The notes beneath the pieces were generated by a model. The model was not told the origin of the DNA. It ran no database searches and was given only the letters and a program-made list of their open reading frames with translations. From positions 372,001 to 436,000 of the forward strand of contig CAWIYK010000005.1 of NCBI GenBank assembly GCA_963840275.1: a DNA stretch of 64,000 bases, written 5' to 3'. The DNA is from Actinophytocola sp963840275 (GTDB taxonomy: Bacteria; Actinomycetota; Actinomycetes; Mycobacteriales; Pseudonocardiaceae). Shown piece after piece: positions 53,918 to 62,319 of this stretch (position 1 is its first letter; each line of letters starts with the position of its first letter). Both the position numbers and the translations under genes were made by a program.

Positions 53918-54349
53918 ATGACCATGCCGTGGGGCGACAGACAGGCCATGCTGATCATGCCCACCGAGAAGGACCCGCCGACGTCGGCCGTCCGCGAATG
54001 GATCGGCGACGCGCTGGTCGCGGTGCCGAGGCTGGTCCGGATGCGGGCCGCGTTCGTGACCGCCGAGCTGGTGACCAACGCGCGCCGCCACGGCAGCGCG
54101 CCGTACGTGCTGCACCTGTCCGTCCGCGAGCTGGACCGCACGCTGCTCGTCGCGGTCGACGACAGCACACCGGAGTTGGGTGCTTCCTGGGCGCACCGCA
54201 GCGGTCTGGTGCTGGTCGGTGGCCTGTCGAAGCGATGGGGCGTCGAGCGCCGCGCGCGCGGCAAGACGGTATGGGCGGAGCTGTCGTTCGACAGCGCCGC
54301 CGCCGACCTGACCGCGCCCGACCAGCCGAGCCGGAACAGCCACCCGTGA
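53918..54349 (+). CDS. HATPase_c_2 ATP-binding protein (anti-sigma/RsbW-like), first of a pair
   Basis: A 143-residue protein. ATG 53918 follows GGGGAGC. Anti-sigma-type ATPase motifs are present: FVTAELVTNARRHG (N box) and VDDSTPELG (G1), then a degenerate G2 region GLVLVGGLSKRWGVERRARG and the terminal KTVWAEL. Actinomycetes hold many such single-domain proteins, some serving as anti-sigma factors, others as accessory ATPases. It overlaps the second gene of the pair by four bases. Confidence 0.8.
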   Translation: MTMPWGDRQAMLIMPTEKDPPTSAVREWIGDALVAVPRLVRMRAAFVTAELVTNARRHGSAPYVLHLSVRELDRTLLVAVDDSTPELGASWAHRSGLVLVGGLSKRWGVERRARGKTVWAELSFDSAAADLTAPDQPSRNSHP

Positions 54350-54762
54350 CGTCCCCGGCGGGCGGCAGCCGAGCACCGGCGGATGACCGACTGCTGGCAG
54401 AGGCACACGTGCCCACCGGCGATGCGCGGTTCCTGTCCGGCCTGTCGGCCTGGCTGGCCGAGCCGCTGCGCGGCTGTACCCAGGGCGTGATCCGCGAGGC
54501 GGCGATCGTGCTCGGCGAGCTGCTCACCAACGCCTACCAACACGCGGACCCGCCTTACCGGGTGTGGCTGACGGTCCGGTCCCGCGGACACCTGGTCCGC
54601 CTGAGCGTCGATGACAGCGGACAGCCGCCGCCCGCCCCGTGGCCCCCGGGCAAGGGCCTGTTCGTGGTGAGAGGCCTGTGCCCCGACTGGGGAGTCGACC
54701 CCACCCCCAACGGCAAGACCGTCTGGGGCGAGCTGCCGGTACTGGTCGGCCCGACGGCCTGA
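54346..54762 (+). CDS. HATPase_c_2 ATP-binding protein, second of a pair
   Basis: A 138-residue protein from GTG 54346, overlapping the preceding stop (GTGA). The same domain type is visible: IREAAIVLGELLTNAYQHAD (N box), RLSVDDSGQPPP (G1), PPGKGLFVVRGLCPDWGVDP (G2) and KTVWGELPV at the end. Its G1/G2 motifs are better preserved than in the first copy, so this may be the active member of a heteromeric pair; that is inference. No anti-sigma antagonist or sigma gene is immediately next to it. Confidence 0.8.
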   Translation: MTSPAGGSRAPADDRLLAEAHVPTGDARFLSGLSAWLAEPLRGCTQGVIREAAIVLGELLTNAYQHADPPYRVWLTVRSRGHLVRLSVDDSGQPPPAPWPPGKGLFVVRGLCPDWGVDPTPNGKTVWGELPVLVGPTA

Positions 54763-54792
54763 TCGCGCGTCCACAATGGACGAATAGTCGCG

Positions 54793-55284
54793 ATGCGCTT
54801 GGATGGCGACATGACGGCGCTTCCGATTCGTGATCGTGCTGGCAACGTCTTGGTCGACATCCGGTTCGGCGCGGAGGACGAGCGGGTGCCGATGCCGGCG
54901 TCGTTGGTCGTGGTCACGCACGCGGACGCCGTCCTGATGGTGCTAGACAGTTGGCGGCGGCAGTGGGAGCTTCCCGGCGGTATGCGGGAACCAGGCGAGA
55001 CGGCGCGGCAGGCCGCGATCCGGGAACTGCATGAGGAAACCGGAATCCGTGCGACGCGACTGACCTTCGCCGCCGTGGCGGAGTTCGATCTTCGGAAGCC
55101 GGAGCGGCGTGAGCTTCTCGCCGTCTACCTGCTTCGGCTCGACGTCGTGCCGCCGCTGATCGTGAACGACGAGGTGCTGGACTTTCGTTGGTGGTCGCCG
55201 TCCGCACCGGTCGATGACGACATGAGTCCGCTGGACGCGGAGATCGCCAGGCGCTGCGCTGGTCCGGGGGTTGCTTTCTTGTGA
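54793..55284 (+). CDS. Nudix hydrolase
   Basis: A 163-residue protein. The Nudix box is complete: GGMREPGETARQAAIRELHE followed by ETGI, giving GX5EX7REUXEEXGU. The region before it, LVVVTHADAVLMVLDSWRRQ and WELPG, is typical. The substrate could be a nucleotide sugar, ADP-ribose or a deoxynucleotide; length and sequence do not decide it. ATG 54793 is used; ATG 54811 (MTALPI) is an alternative. It stands alone, 30 bases after the HATPase pair. Confidence 0.85.
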   Translation: MRLDGDMTALPIRDRAGNVLVDIRFGAEDERVPMPASLVVVTHADAVLMVLDSWRRQWELPGGMREPGETARQAAIRELHEETGIRATRLTFAAVAEFDLRKPERRELLAVYLLRLDVVPPLIVNDEVLDFRWWSPSAPVDDDMSPLDAEIARRCAGPGVAFL

Positions 55285-55397
55285 CCGAGACCACATCGAC
55301 GCACCCCTGAGGCTGTGGCACCCGTCTCTTCTACATCAGGACCATGACGCGATCGTCCACTTGGGACGGTCGCAAGCAGATCGAGGGGACGAGCCAG

Positions 55398-56054
55398 ATG
55401 ATCACCCGGAAGACCACCGCCGTGCTGAGCAGCGGCGTCATCGCCTCGGCGGCACTCGCTTTTCTCACCGGCGGGACCGCCGCCGCCGTGCCGGACGAGG
55501 ACGTGCTCGCACATGCCGACCTCAACGGCGACGGCGCCGACGAGACCGTGACGATCCGTTCCGCCGGCACCGCACAGCAGGAGCTCGTGACCGAAGTGGA
55601 CGGTCAGCGGCTCGCGGCGTCCGCGCCGGCCGACACCCCGTCGGACGTGCGTCTGCCGCGCGTCACCGATGTGAACGGCGACGGCGCCGAGGAGCTCGTG
55701 GTGAGCGAGCTGACCGGCGCGAACACCGAGACGTTCGGCATCTGGGAGTACGTCGACGGCACGCTGCGCCAGGTGGCCGGCCCCAACGGCGACCTCCTGC
55801 GGCTGTACGAGGGCGGCGGCGTCACGGCCCGCTCCGGTTACACCTGCGAGAAGTTCGGCCCCGGTAGCCAGCTCGTCGTACTGAGCGCCGAGGCCGACGA
55901 CACCGCGCGCGACACCATCACCTACACGGGCGGCTGGACCTACTACGCCCTCACCGACGGCGTCGCCACCCCGACCGGCACGACGGTGTCGTTCACGTCC
56001 GTCAGCGGCGAGAACCCGTTGATGAACCCGGACAACGGTTCCTGCGCCCCCTGA
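55398..56054 (+). CDS. Secreted protein with calcium-loop (VCBS/FG-GAP-like) repeats
   Basis: A 218-residue protein. ATG 55398 follows GAGGGGACGAG; the signal peptide is TTAVLSSGVIASAALAFLTG, cleaved near AAAVP. Two EF-hand-like loops, ADLNGDGADETVT and TDVNGDGAEELVV, match the FG-GAP/VCBS calcium motif DxNGDG. The remaining region has no known domain. Such proteins bind calcium and sit on or outside the cell. It is flanked by 113 and 225 bases without other genes, the second of which holds nothing I recognise. Confidence 0.75.
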   Translation: MITRKTTAVLSSGVIASAALAFLTGGTAAAVPDEDVLAHADLNGDGADETVTIRSAGTAQQELVTEVDGQRLAASAPADTPSDVRLPRVTDVNGDGAEELVVSELTGANTETFGIWEYVDGTLRQVAGPNGDLLRLYEGGGVTARSGYTCEKFGPGSQLVVLSAEADDTARDTITYTGGWTYYALTDGVATPTGTTVSFTSVSGENPLMNPDNGSCAP

Positions 56055-56279
56055 CGCGACCGTGGGTGCTTGCGCGACTGAGCGGCAGTCGGTGGCCCGA
56101 AAGGGGTCGGCGACGTCGGCGCGGCTCGACCGCGGGATGACCCTCGCTCGGCCAGTCGAGCTACCAGGCGACGGTCTCCGCGAACAGTGCCGAGATCCCG
56201 GGTGTAGACATCGGTGCTGGAGATCAGGCCGGTGAACCTGACCGGCTGCTGGTGCTACTCACTGTTGACGGCCTGGTGA

Positions 56280-56876
56280 GTGGGTGTGATCGGGGGTGTG
56301 TCGTTGCGGCGGCGGATGATGCCGGGGGACGAGGCGGACGAGGTGCTGTTGGGGCGGGTCGGGCGCGGCGACGCCGAGGCGCTGACGGCTCTGTACCAAC
56401 GGTATGCGAACGGCCTGTTCTGGTTCCTGCTGCGGTTGGCCGGGGATCGGATGCTGGCCGAGGAGATCCTCCAGGACACCCTGCTGGCGGTGTGGCGCAG
56501 CGCGGCCGGTTTCGCCGGCCGGTCGCAGGTTCGGACCTGGCTGTACGGGGTCGCCCGGCGGCAGGCGCACAACCGCCTGCGCGTCGCCCGCCCCGTGGAG
56601 GCGGGGTTGGACGAGGTCGCCGACGTGCGCGTGGCCGAGCCGGGGCCCGAGGAGCTGGCGCTGGCGAGCGTGGAGCGGGACCGGATTCTGGCTGCGCTCG
56701 ACCAGCTGAGCCTGGCCCACCGGGAGGTGGTGATGCTGACGTTCACCGCCGAGCTGTCCCAGGCGGAGATCGCCGAGGTGCTCGGGGTGCCCGTCGGCAC
56801 GGTCAAGAGCCGGCTGCACCACGCCCGCGCCGCACTGGTGCGCCAACTCGCGGAACTGGAGGAGTCGTGGCGATGA
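56280..56876 (+). CDS. ECF RNA polymerase sigma factor
   Basis: A 198-residue sigma factor from GTG 56280 (starts at 56286, 56298 or ATG 56319 are also possible). Region 2 reads LTALYQRYANGLFWFLLRLA and AEEILQDTLLAVWRSAAGFA; region 4 reads LSLAHREVVMLTFTAELSQA and VPVGTVKSRLHHARAALVRQ. Region 3 is missing, as normal for ECF factors. It overlaps its anti-sigma gene by four bases (ATGA) and heads an operon with membrane proteins and an ABC ATPase, which are likely part of the regulon. Confidence 0.9.
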   Translation: MGVIGGVSLRRRMMPGDEADEVLLGRVGRGDAEALTALYQRYANGLFWFLLRLAGDRMLAEEILQDTLLAVWRSAAGFAGRSQVRTWLYGVARRQAHNRLRVARPVEAGLDEVADVRVAEPGPEELALASVERDRILAALDQLSLAHREVVMLTFTAELSQAEIAEVLGVPVGTVKSRLHHARAALVRQLAELEESWR

Positions 56877-57769
56877 GCGTCCACCCGACGGCCGAGCTGG
56901 CCGGCTACGCCGCCGGCACGTTGTCCGCCGACTCCCGGCAGGCGGTGCGGGACCACCTCGTCGCGTGCGACGAGTGCGGAACACGGCTCGAGTTCTGGGA
57001 CTCCGTCGGCGACGTGCTGCGGCACGACCGTCCGGCTCCGCCGGCCGACGCGGTGTCCATGGCGTTGCGCCGTGCGGCCCAGACTCCGGAGTCGGCCGCG
57101 CCGAGGACCGGGCTGGCCCGGCACGCGAGGTTCGCCGGGCAGTTGCTGCTCGCGCAGCTTCGGCTGGTCCGGCTCTCGGTCTGGACGGCCTCGGTCGTCG
57201 TCATGGGACTTGGCGTCGTGCTCGCCGTCGTGGGGGCGCGGTCCCAGGCGTGGCCCGAGTCCGTGCTGGCGATGCTGGCGCCGATCGTCGCCGCGGCCGG
57301 CATCGCCGGTGTCTGCGGCACGGAACGCGATCCGGGGTTCGAGTACATCGCGGCGACGGTGACGTCGCCGCGGGTGGTCCTGGTGGCGCGGGTGGCCTTG
57401 GTGTTCGGCTACGACTTCGCGCTCGCCATGGTGTCCTCGGTGGTGCTGGCCGGGTTCGGCGTCGACTCGTCCGGCCTCACGTCGCTGATCGGCGCCTGGC
57501 TGGGACCCATGGTCGTGTTGTCGTCGCTCTGCCTGCTGCTCTGCGTCACGGTGGGCACGACCGTGGCGACCACGGTCGCGCTCGCCGTGTGGGTCACGCG
57601 GCTGCTCGCGCCCGGCCTGGCGGTGGACGCGGAGTGGCTGGCGCCCGTCGCACGCGCTGTCGAGGCGTTGTGGTCGACCAACCTGCTGACCGTCGCGCTC
57701 GCCGCGGTGCTGGTGTGCCTGGCTGGGACGTTCGCGGGCACGTCGGTCCGTCGCGTGAGTGAACCCTGA
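56873..57769 (+). CDS. Zinc-finger anti-sigma factor fused to a polytopic membrane domain
   Basis: A 298-residue protein. The N-terminal ZAS domain has HPTAELAGYAAGTLSADSRQ and the zinc motif DHLVACDECG (His-x3-Cys-x2-Cys). After about residue 100, six hydrophobic helices follow (VWTASVVVMGLGVVLAVVGA; SVLAMLAPIVAAAGIAGVCG; VVLVARVALVFGYDFALAMV; GPMVVLSSLCLLLCVTVG; TVALAVWVTRLLA; LLTVALAAVLVCLAGTFAGT). Most anti-sigma factors have one helix; here the membrane part looks like an ABC-2-type permease. It could join sigma control directly to the exporter encoded just downstream. Confidence 0.8.
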   Translation: MSVHPTAELAGYAAGTLSADSRQAVRDHLVACDECGTRLEFWDSVGDVLRHDRPAPPADAVSMALRRAAQTPESAAPRTGLARHARFAGQLLLAQLRLVRLSVWTASVVVMGLGVVLAVVGARSQAWPESVLAMLAPIVAAAGIAGVCGTERDPGFEYIAATVTSPRVVLVARVALVFGYDFALAMVSSVVLAGFGVDSSGLTSLIGAWLGPMVVLSSLCLLLCVTVGTTVATTVALAVWVTRLLAPGLAVDAEWLAPVARAVEALWSTNLLTVALAAVLVCLAGTFAGTSVRRVSEP

Positions 57770-57794
57770 CGCGTCGCGGCGCTACTCACCTTGT

Positions 57795-58487
57795 ATGACA
57801 CCACTCGCGCTGTGGCGCCACGAGGTTCGCCGAACCGGTTGGGCGGCCCCCGTCACCCTGGCGGTCAACGCGGCGTTCGTCCTGCTCCTCGCGGTGCTGC
57901 AGGGCTCGGGGAACGAGGCGGCGACGGCCCGCACGTTGCTGGCCGTGCTGGAGATGGGCATGCCGCTGGCCGCCGGGGTCGTCGCGGCGTCGCTGGTCGG
58001 CCGGGACGTGGTCGTCGAGCTCCAGGTCAGCGTGCTCCGGGCGTACCGGTCGACGTTGCTGCGCCGGCTCGCGGTCGCGTTCGCGTGGACCACGGTGATC
58101 GCGGTGGGCACGACCGTGGCGCTGACGGTCTCCGGCTGGTGGTACCGGTGGCCGCTCGCACCCGAACCGGCGCTGGGCCAGCTCACCTGGCTGGCGCCGA
58201 CGCTATGGCTGGTGGGGCTGGGATTCCTGCTCGGGGCGCTCCTGCGTAGTCCCGCAGCCGCGGGCGGGCTGGTCGCCGCGGTGTGGCTGGGGCAGCAGGT
58301 GATGGCCGGCGTCATGCAGGAGTGGGCCGGTTCGCGGTTGGTGTTCCTGTTCGCGACGACGCGGGGCGGCGGCGAGAACTGGCTCGCGAACCGGTTGGTG
58401 CTGCTGACGTCCGGCGCGGCGCTGCTCGTCTCGGGCTGGCTGGTGCTCACCCGCGTTGAACGACTTGTCAGGGGAGAGGACGGATGA
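57795..58487 (+). CDS. Membrane protein, probable ABC exporter permease
   Basis: A 230-residue protein from ATG 57795 with about six transmembrane helices (PVTLAVNAAFVLLLAVLQ; GMPLAAGVVAASLV; LAVAFAWTTVIAVGTTVALT; LTWLAPTLWLVGLGFLLGAL; AGGLVAAVWLGQQVMAGVM; LLTSGAALLVSGWLVLTRVE). The segment VVVELQVSVLRAYRSTLLRR is a typical coupling-helix region of ABC-2 permeases. Its stop overlaps the next permease gene (ATGA). It likely forms a heterodimer with it and works with the ATPase two genes downstream. Confidence 0.75.
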   Translation: MTPLALWRHEVRRTGWAAPVTLAVNAAFVLLLAVLQGSGNEAATARTLLAVLEMGMPLAAGVVAASLVGRDVVVELQVSVLRAYRSTLLRRLAVAFAWTTVIAVGTTVALTVSGWWYRWPLAPEPALGQLTWLAPTLWLVGLGFLLGALLRSPAAAGGLVAAVWLGQQVMAGVMQEWAGSRLVFLFATTRGGGENWLANRLVLLTSGAALLVSGWLVLTRVERLVRGEDG

Positions 58488-59272
58488 CCGCATTACGTGC
58501 GTGCCTGCGTTACGAGCTGCGGATGCAGCTGCGCAAGCGATCGCTCTGGATCACCATGGGGGCGCTGGCCGTGCTCACCGTGCTGGTGGGCCCGCAGAAC
58601 GTCGGCAAGGTGTTCGCCGAGGAGGATCCCGCGGCCGCGATGGTGTTCGGCGGACAGCTCGTCATGCTGTTGCTGCCGGTCGGCTTCGGTGTGCTGCTGG
58701 CCGACCGGCTCGTGCGGGACGACCAGCTCAACGTGCGGCAGGTGCTGGACACCACCCCGGCGGGTCCGGATGCCCGGCTGACCGGGAAGTACGTGGGGGC
58801 GTGCCTCGCCGGCGCGCTCCCCATCGTCGGGATCTACCTGCTGGTGGCCGTGGGACACGTCGTGCGGCACGGCGATCCCGCGGCGCTGGGGTACGCACTG
58901 GCGATGACCGTCGGCGTGCTCGCGCCGGGACTGGCGTTCGTCGGCGCGTTCGCGATGCTGTGTCCGCTGCTGATGCCCGCGCCGCTGTTCCGCGTCCTGT
59001 TCGTCGGCTACTGGTTCTGGGCGAACCTGGTCGATCCGACGATCATGCCCACCCTCAACCAGACGCTGTTGCGCCCGGTGAACGGGTACGTCATCGCCCT
59101 GCTCGGGCCGGCGGACGGCGACCTGGCCGGCCCGGTGCCCGGCGCCGCGCTGAACCTGCTCCGCCCGGCCGCCACCACGGGCACCGCCTGGCTGTCGGTC
59201 GCCGTACTGCTCGTCATGGCCGTGTTCGCGCTGGCCGCCGCGCGGACGCTGCTCGCGCGCACCACTCGATAG
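58484..59272 (+). CDS. ABC exporter permease
   Basis: A 262-residue membrane protein overlapping the previous gene by four bases. About six helices: LWITMGALAVLTVLVGP; LVMLLLPVGFGVLLADRLV; CLAGALPIVGIYLLVAVGHV; YALAMTVGVLAPGLAFVGAF; PAPLFRVLFVGYWFWANLV; WLSVAVLLVMAVFALAAART. The cytoplasmic RDDQLNVRQVLDTTPAGPDA loop is typical of ABC-2 type membrane subunits. The substrate is not known. An ATP-binding gene follows nine bases later. Confidence 0.8.
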   Translation: MTALRACLRYELRMQLRKRSLWITMGALAVLTVLVGPQNVGKVFAEEDPAAAMVFGGQLVMLLLPVGFGVLLADRLVRDDQLNVRQVLDTTPAGPDARLTGKYVGACLAGALPIVGIYLLVAVGHVVRHGDPAALGYALAMTVGVLAPGLAFVGAFAMLCPLLMPAPLFRVLFVGYWFWANLVDPTIMPTLNQTLLRPVNGYVIALLGPADGDLAGPVPGAALNLLRPAATTGTAWLSVAVLLVMAVFALAAARTLLARTTR

Positions 59273-59281
59273 GGGAGACAC

Positions 59282-60157
59282 GTGAACATCGAGATCACCG
59301 GGCTCACCAAGACGTACCGGGGTGGGGCCCGTGCGCTGGACGGCCTGGACCTGACCGTTCCCACCGGCATGTTCGGCCTCCTCGGGCCCAACGGCGCGGG
59401 AAAGACCACGCTGATGCGCATCCTCGCCGGGTTGCTGCGCCCGAGCGACGGCCGGGTGTTGGTCGCCGACCACGACCTGGCGACCGCCGGAGGCCGCGCC
59501 GAGATCAAGCGGGTGCTCGGCTACCTGCCGCAGGACCTGGGGGTCTACCCCGACCTGACCGCGCGGGAGTTCCTCGACTACGTCGCGCTGCTCAAGGGCA
59601 TCGACGACCGGGGCGTCCGGCGCAGGCGGGTCGCCGAGCTGCTCGAGGTGGTCGCACTGTCCGATGTGGCCGATCGCAGGCTCAAAGGCTTCTCCGGTGG
59701 GATGAAGCGCCGGATCGGCATCGCGCAGGCACTGCTCAACGATCCGCGCCTGCTGATCGTCGACGAGCCGACCGCCGGCCTCGACCCGGAGGAACGCATC
59801 CGGTTCCGCACGCTGCTCGCCCAGCTCGCCGGCGACCGGACCGTGCTGCTGTCGACCCACATCGTCGAGGACATCGCACAGACCTGCCGCGAGATCGCCG
59901 TGCTCGACGCGGGACGGTCGGTCTTTCGAGGCACCGTCGCGGAGCTCATCGCCGTCGCGGAGGGACGGGTCTGGTCCGTGGTCACTCCCGGGCCCGAGCC
60001 GGAAGGCGGCGTCATCGTGTCGGTGCTGCCCGACCCGCAGGGCGTGCGGTACCGGATCGTCGCCGCCGGCCAACCGACCCCCGACGCGATCCCCGTGGCC
60101 CCTTCTCTCGAAGCGGGCTACCTCGCGCTGCGCGGCGACCGCACCGTGCCGGCCTGA
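59282..60157 (+). CDS. ABC transporter ATP-binding protein
   Basis: A 291-residue ATPase from GTG 59282 behind a GGGGAG site. It has Walker A GLLGPNGAGKTTLMRILAGL, Q-loop LGYLPQDLGVYPD, the signature FSGGMKRRIG, Walker B LLIVDEPTAGLDPEERIR and the H-loop VLLSTHIVEDIAQTCREIAV. The C-terminal 60 residues form a regulatory extension (WSVVTPGPEPEGGVIV). It is the ATPase of an ABC-2-type exporter with the two upstream permeases; the whole operon from 56280 would be switched by the sigma/anti-sigma pair. The exported compound is unknown. Confidence 0.9.
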   Translation: MNIEITGLTKTYRGGARALDGLDLTVPTGMFGLLGPNGAGKTTLMRILAGLLRPSDGRVLVADHDLATAGGRAEIKRVLGYLPQDLGVYPDLTAREFLDYVALLKGIDDRGVRRRRVAELLEVVALSDVADRRLKGFSGGMKRRIGIAQALLNDPRLLIVDEPTAGLDPEERIRFRTLLAQLAGDRTVLLSTHIVEDIAQTCREIAVLDAGRSVFRGTVAELIAVAEGRVWSVVTPGPEPEGGVIVSVLPDPQGVRYRIVAAGQPTPDAIPVAPSLEAGYLALRGDRTVPA

Positions 60158-60173
60158 GACTGGAGAACGACCG

Positions 60174-60600
60174 ATGAGAATGCTCCGCACGGCGGCGCTC
60201 GGCACGCTGGTCGCCACGATCACGACACTGGCGCCGCCCGCGGTCGCGGCGACCGGCCTCCAGCACGAGCTGGACCAGATGGTCGCCGATGGCACGCCGG
60301 GGTGGTGACCACGGTGGTGCGCGGCGAAACCGGTGGCGCGCGGAAGCCGGGGGTGTCCGATGTGGTCACCCCGGCGGCCACTGCCGAGGGACGGCCGGTT
60401 CCACGCCGGCAGCGTCACCAAGTCCATGGTCGCGACCGTGCTGCCCGGGACGTGGAAGTACTCGAACACCAACTACATCCTGCTCGGCATGATCGTCGAG
60501 GAGGTCACCGACCGTTCCCTGAGCCAGGAGCTGCGACGACGGGTGTTCCTGCCGGCCGGCACGCTCCACAGTGACCTGCCCCTCGTTCGCGAACCTCGAG
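60174..60600 (+). pseudogene. Beta-lactamase/D-Ala-D-Ala carboxypeptidase (class C-like) remnant
   Basis: ATG 60174 starts a signal peptide (RMLRTAALGTLVATITTLAP) and DQMVADGTPG; the frame stops at 60306, but one lost base near 60299-60302 restores VVTTVVRGETGG. Near 60395 the frame changes again to DGRFHAGSVTKSMVATVLPG, which carries the catalytic SxxK (SVTK). Some 70-80 residues that normally separate SxxK from YxN are missing: TVLPGTWKYSNTNYILLGMI places the Tyr of the YSN motif right behind the SxxK helix. The remnant fades around 60600. Two frameshifts and a deletion show it is dead, not mis-sequenced. The family includes DD-peptidases and beta-lactamases. Confidence 0.75.
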
Positions 60601-60763
60601 GGAAGGCGCGAGCTGATCGTGTCGACGAACCTGTTCTCCCAGAGGCCGGTCGGCAGGCGCCGCGCGCCGTCAACACCATCGACCGTGTTCTGCGGCGAGC
60701 CGTGGTCTCCCGTGCATGGACTCGTCCGGATCGGGTAACCCCGTTGCGGAAGGGAGTTGTGCA

Positions 60764-61006
60764 ATGGTTGTCGGAATCGTTATTGGTGTCTGTGTCATTC
60801 TTCTGCTGCTCGCCTTCCTGGTGCCTCGTCTGTCCCGAGGCCCGGAGCGCGGCGCGCAGAAGACCGCCGGCGTGGGTGGCTCGGTGGCGGGCAAGGCCCC
60901 CGGTCGCCTGGGCCACTGGCTGAGCAAGCCGTTCTCCAAGTCCCAGAAGGCAATGGGCAAGAGCGCGAACGCGGGCCGCAAGGGCCGCAGCAAGTCCCCG
61001 TTCTGA
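60764..61006 (+). CDS. Small single-span membrane protein (DUF6411-like)
   Basis: An 80-residue protein from ATG 60764 behind a GGAAGGGAG site. An N-terminal membrane helix (MVVGIVIGVCVILLLLAFLV) is followed by a basic tail rich in Lys, Arg and Gly (LSRGPERGAQKTAGVGGSVA, then SKPFSKSQKAMGKSANAGRK and GRSKSPF). This fits the small DUF6411 proteins that I recall from streptomycetes; their role is unknown. The start at 60716 in the same frame has no ribosome site. Confidence 0.65.
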   Translation: MVVGIVIGVCVILLLLAFLVPRLSRGPERGAQKTAGVGGSVAGKAPGRLGHWLSKPFSKSQKAMGKSANAGRKGRSKSPF

Positions 61007-61034
61007 TCCCCTGACCGAGCGCGGCGGGAATGGC

Positions 61035-61814
61035 ATGGCTGAGATGGCTCTTGGACGTTCTCGTCGACAAGACGCATGGCGGGCGGCGGCACTTGCCGCC
61101 GCCGCCGCGTTGCAGACCGGTGCCGGGTTCGTCGGTGGCGCCGGTCTGTGGGGCGAGTCGGTCGGTGTGGTGGCCAACTCGTACCCCACGTTGTTGTTGC
61201 CCAGCGGTGCCGCCTTCACCATCTGGTCGCTGATCTACGTCGCCTTCGCCGCGCTCGCCGTGTACCAGGCCCTGCCCACACAGCGAAGCAGGTCCGTGCA
61301 CCGCCGTACCGGATGGTGGCTCGTCGCCGCCGGTGTGTTGAACGCGGCATGGGTCGCGCTGTTCGCCCAGCGACTCGTCCTCGTCGCCCAGCTGGTGATC
61401 GTCGCGCTCCTGGTCTGCCTCGCGGTGGCGGCGTGGCGGCTGCGTGTCCGTGCTGACGGGTGGGGTGACCGGCTTCTCCTGCACCTCCCGGTGGCGGTCT
61501 ACCTGGGCTGGGTGTCCATGGCCGCCGTGGTGGGTGCCGCGGCCACGGCGGCGGCGTTCGACGCCGCACCGACCTCTGCCGTGGCGGTCGTCGTGCTGGT
61601 GCTCACCGGGCTCGCCGCGGCCGTGGCGGCGACACGGCTGCCCGCGGTGGTCGGCTTCGCGGTGACGGTGTGCTGGGCGTTGGTGTGGATCGCGTCCCGC
61701 ACGCCGGAGAGCGCCGTGCGGATCACCGCTCTGGTGGCGGTGTGCGTCGTGGTGCTTGCCGCGCTCGTACGGCTGGGTCGCGCTCGTGACCGGTCGACGG
61801 CCGCGTGGGGCTGA
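61035..61814 (+). CDS. TspO/MBR-like tryptophan-rich membrane protein
   Basis: A 259-residue protein with about seven membrane helices. It has LPSGAAFTIWSLIYVAFAAL, WWLVAAGVLNAAWVALFAQR, LLVCLAVAAWRLRVRADGWG and LHLPVAVYLGWVSMAAVVGA, the pattern of the tryptophan-rich sensory protein family, though longer than the canonical five-helix TspO of about 160 residues. The helices at the C-terminus (AVVVLVLTGLAAAVAATRLP, VVGFAVTVCWALVWIASRTP) form an extension. TspO-type proteins bind tetrapyrroles; the ligand here is not proven. Confidence 0.75.
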   Translation: MAEMALGRSRRQDAWRAAALAAAAALQTGAGFVGGAGLWGESVGVVANSYPTLLLPSGAAFTIWSLIYVAFAALAVYQALPTQRSRSVHRRTGWWLVAAGVLNAAWVALFAQRLVLVAQLVIVALLVCLAVAAWRLRVRADGWGDRLLLHLPVAVYLGWVSMAAVVGAAATAAAFDAAPTSAVAVVVLVLTGLAAAVAATRLPAVVGFAVTVCWALVWIASRTPESAVRITALVAVCVVVLAALVRLGRARDRSTAAWG

Positions 61815-61833
61815 CCGAACCCATGACGGTGCG

Positions 61834-62120
61834 TCACCGATCTCGGACGGGCCGGTGGGTGAGGAGAGCGAGGCCGTCATCGACGGTGCAGGCGTCAACC
61901 AGGCGCATGGGCTTCACGCCGCTGGTCCGGCCGAAGAGCCGCGCACCGGCCCCGCCCACGACCGGGTAGGTCATCAGCCGCAGCTCGTCGACGAGTTCAT
62001 GCTCGATGAGCGTGTGCACGAGGCGGCCGCTGCCGTAGACGAGATGGCCGCGTTCACCTGTTGCCTCAGCTCCGAGACCGCCTGCACCACGTCGCCCGTC
62101 AGGACCGTCGCGTTGCCCCA
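61834..62120 (-). pseudogene. RibD C-terminal-type reductase remnant
   Basis: The minus strand from about 62120 reads GWGNATVLTGDVVQAVSELR QQVN, then at about 62045-62055 shifts frame to GHLVYGSGRLVHTLIEHELV and DELRLMTYPVVGGAGARLFG, the end of a RibD-like reductase, with stop at 61834. The first half of the gene (the NADPH-binding start) is missing. A paralogous intact gene is at 1876-2496. The fragment lies tail to tail with the TspO-like gene. Confidence 0.65.
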
Positions 62121-62158
62121 GCCCGGACCTTCGGCGGGGACGGCGAGGCGTCCGTGCA

Positions 62159-62305
62159 CTGACCGAACCGCATCGCCGCGAGCTGCAGGTGCACTGCTAC
62201 CGGATGCTCGGCTCGTTCCAGGACGCCGAGGACGCCCTCCAGGACACCCAGCTGGCCGCCTGGCGGGGTCTCGCCGGGTTCGAAGGTCGCGCCTCGATGC
62301 GCACA
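62159..62305 (+). pseudogene. ECF sigma factor fragment (region 2 only)
   Basis: About 49 codons read LTEPHRRELQVHCYRMLGSF and QDAEDALQDTQLAAWRGLAG, then FEGRASMRT, the start and region 2 of a SigJ/ECF-type sigma factor. After RASMRT the match ends against the 3' end of the intact sigJ gene at 62320. No start codon is clear; GTG 62189 lies inside. It is a broken 5' piece of a second sigma gene. Confidence 0.65.
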
Positions 62306-62319
62306 CCGCCGCGATCGAC

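Noticed and set aside
56055..56279. A 16-codon minus-strand ORF ending in ETVAW as a RiPP-like precursor
   Set aside because: It has no ribosome site and no modifying enzyme nearby; similar short ORFs are expected by chance.
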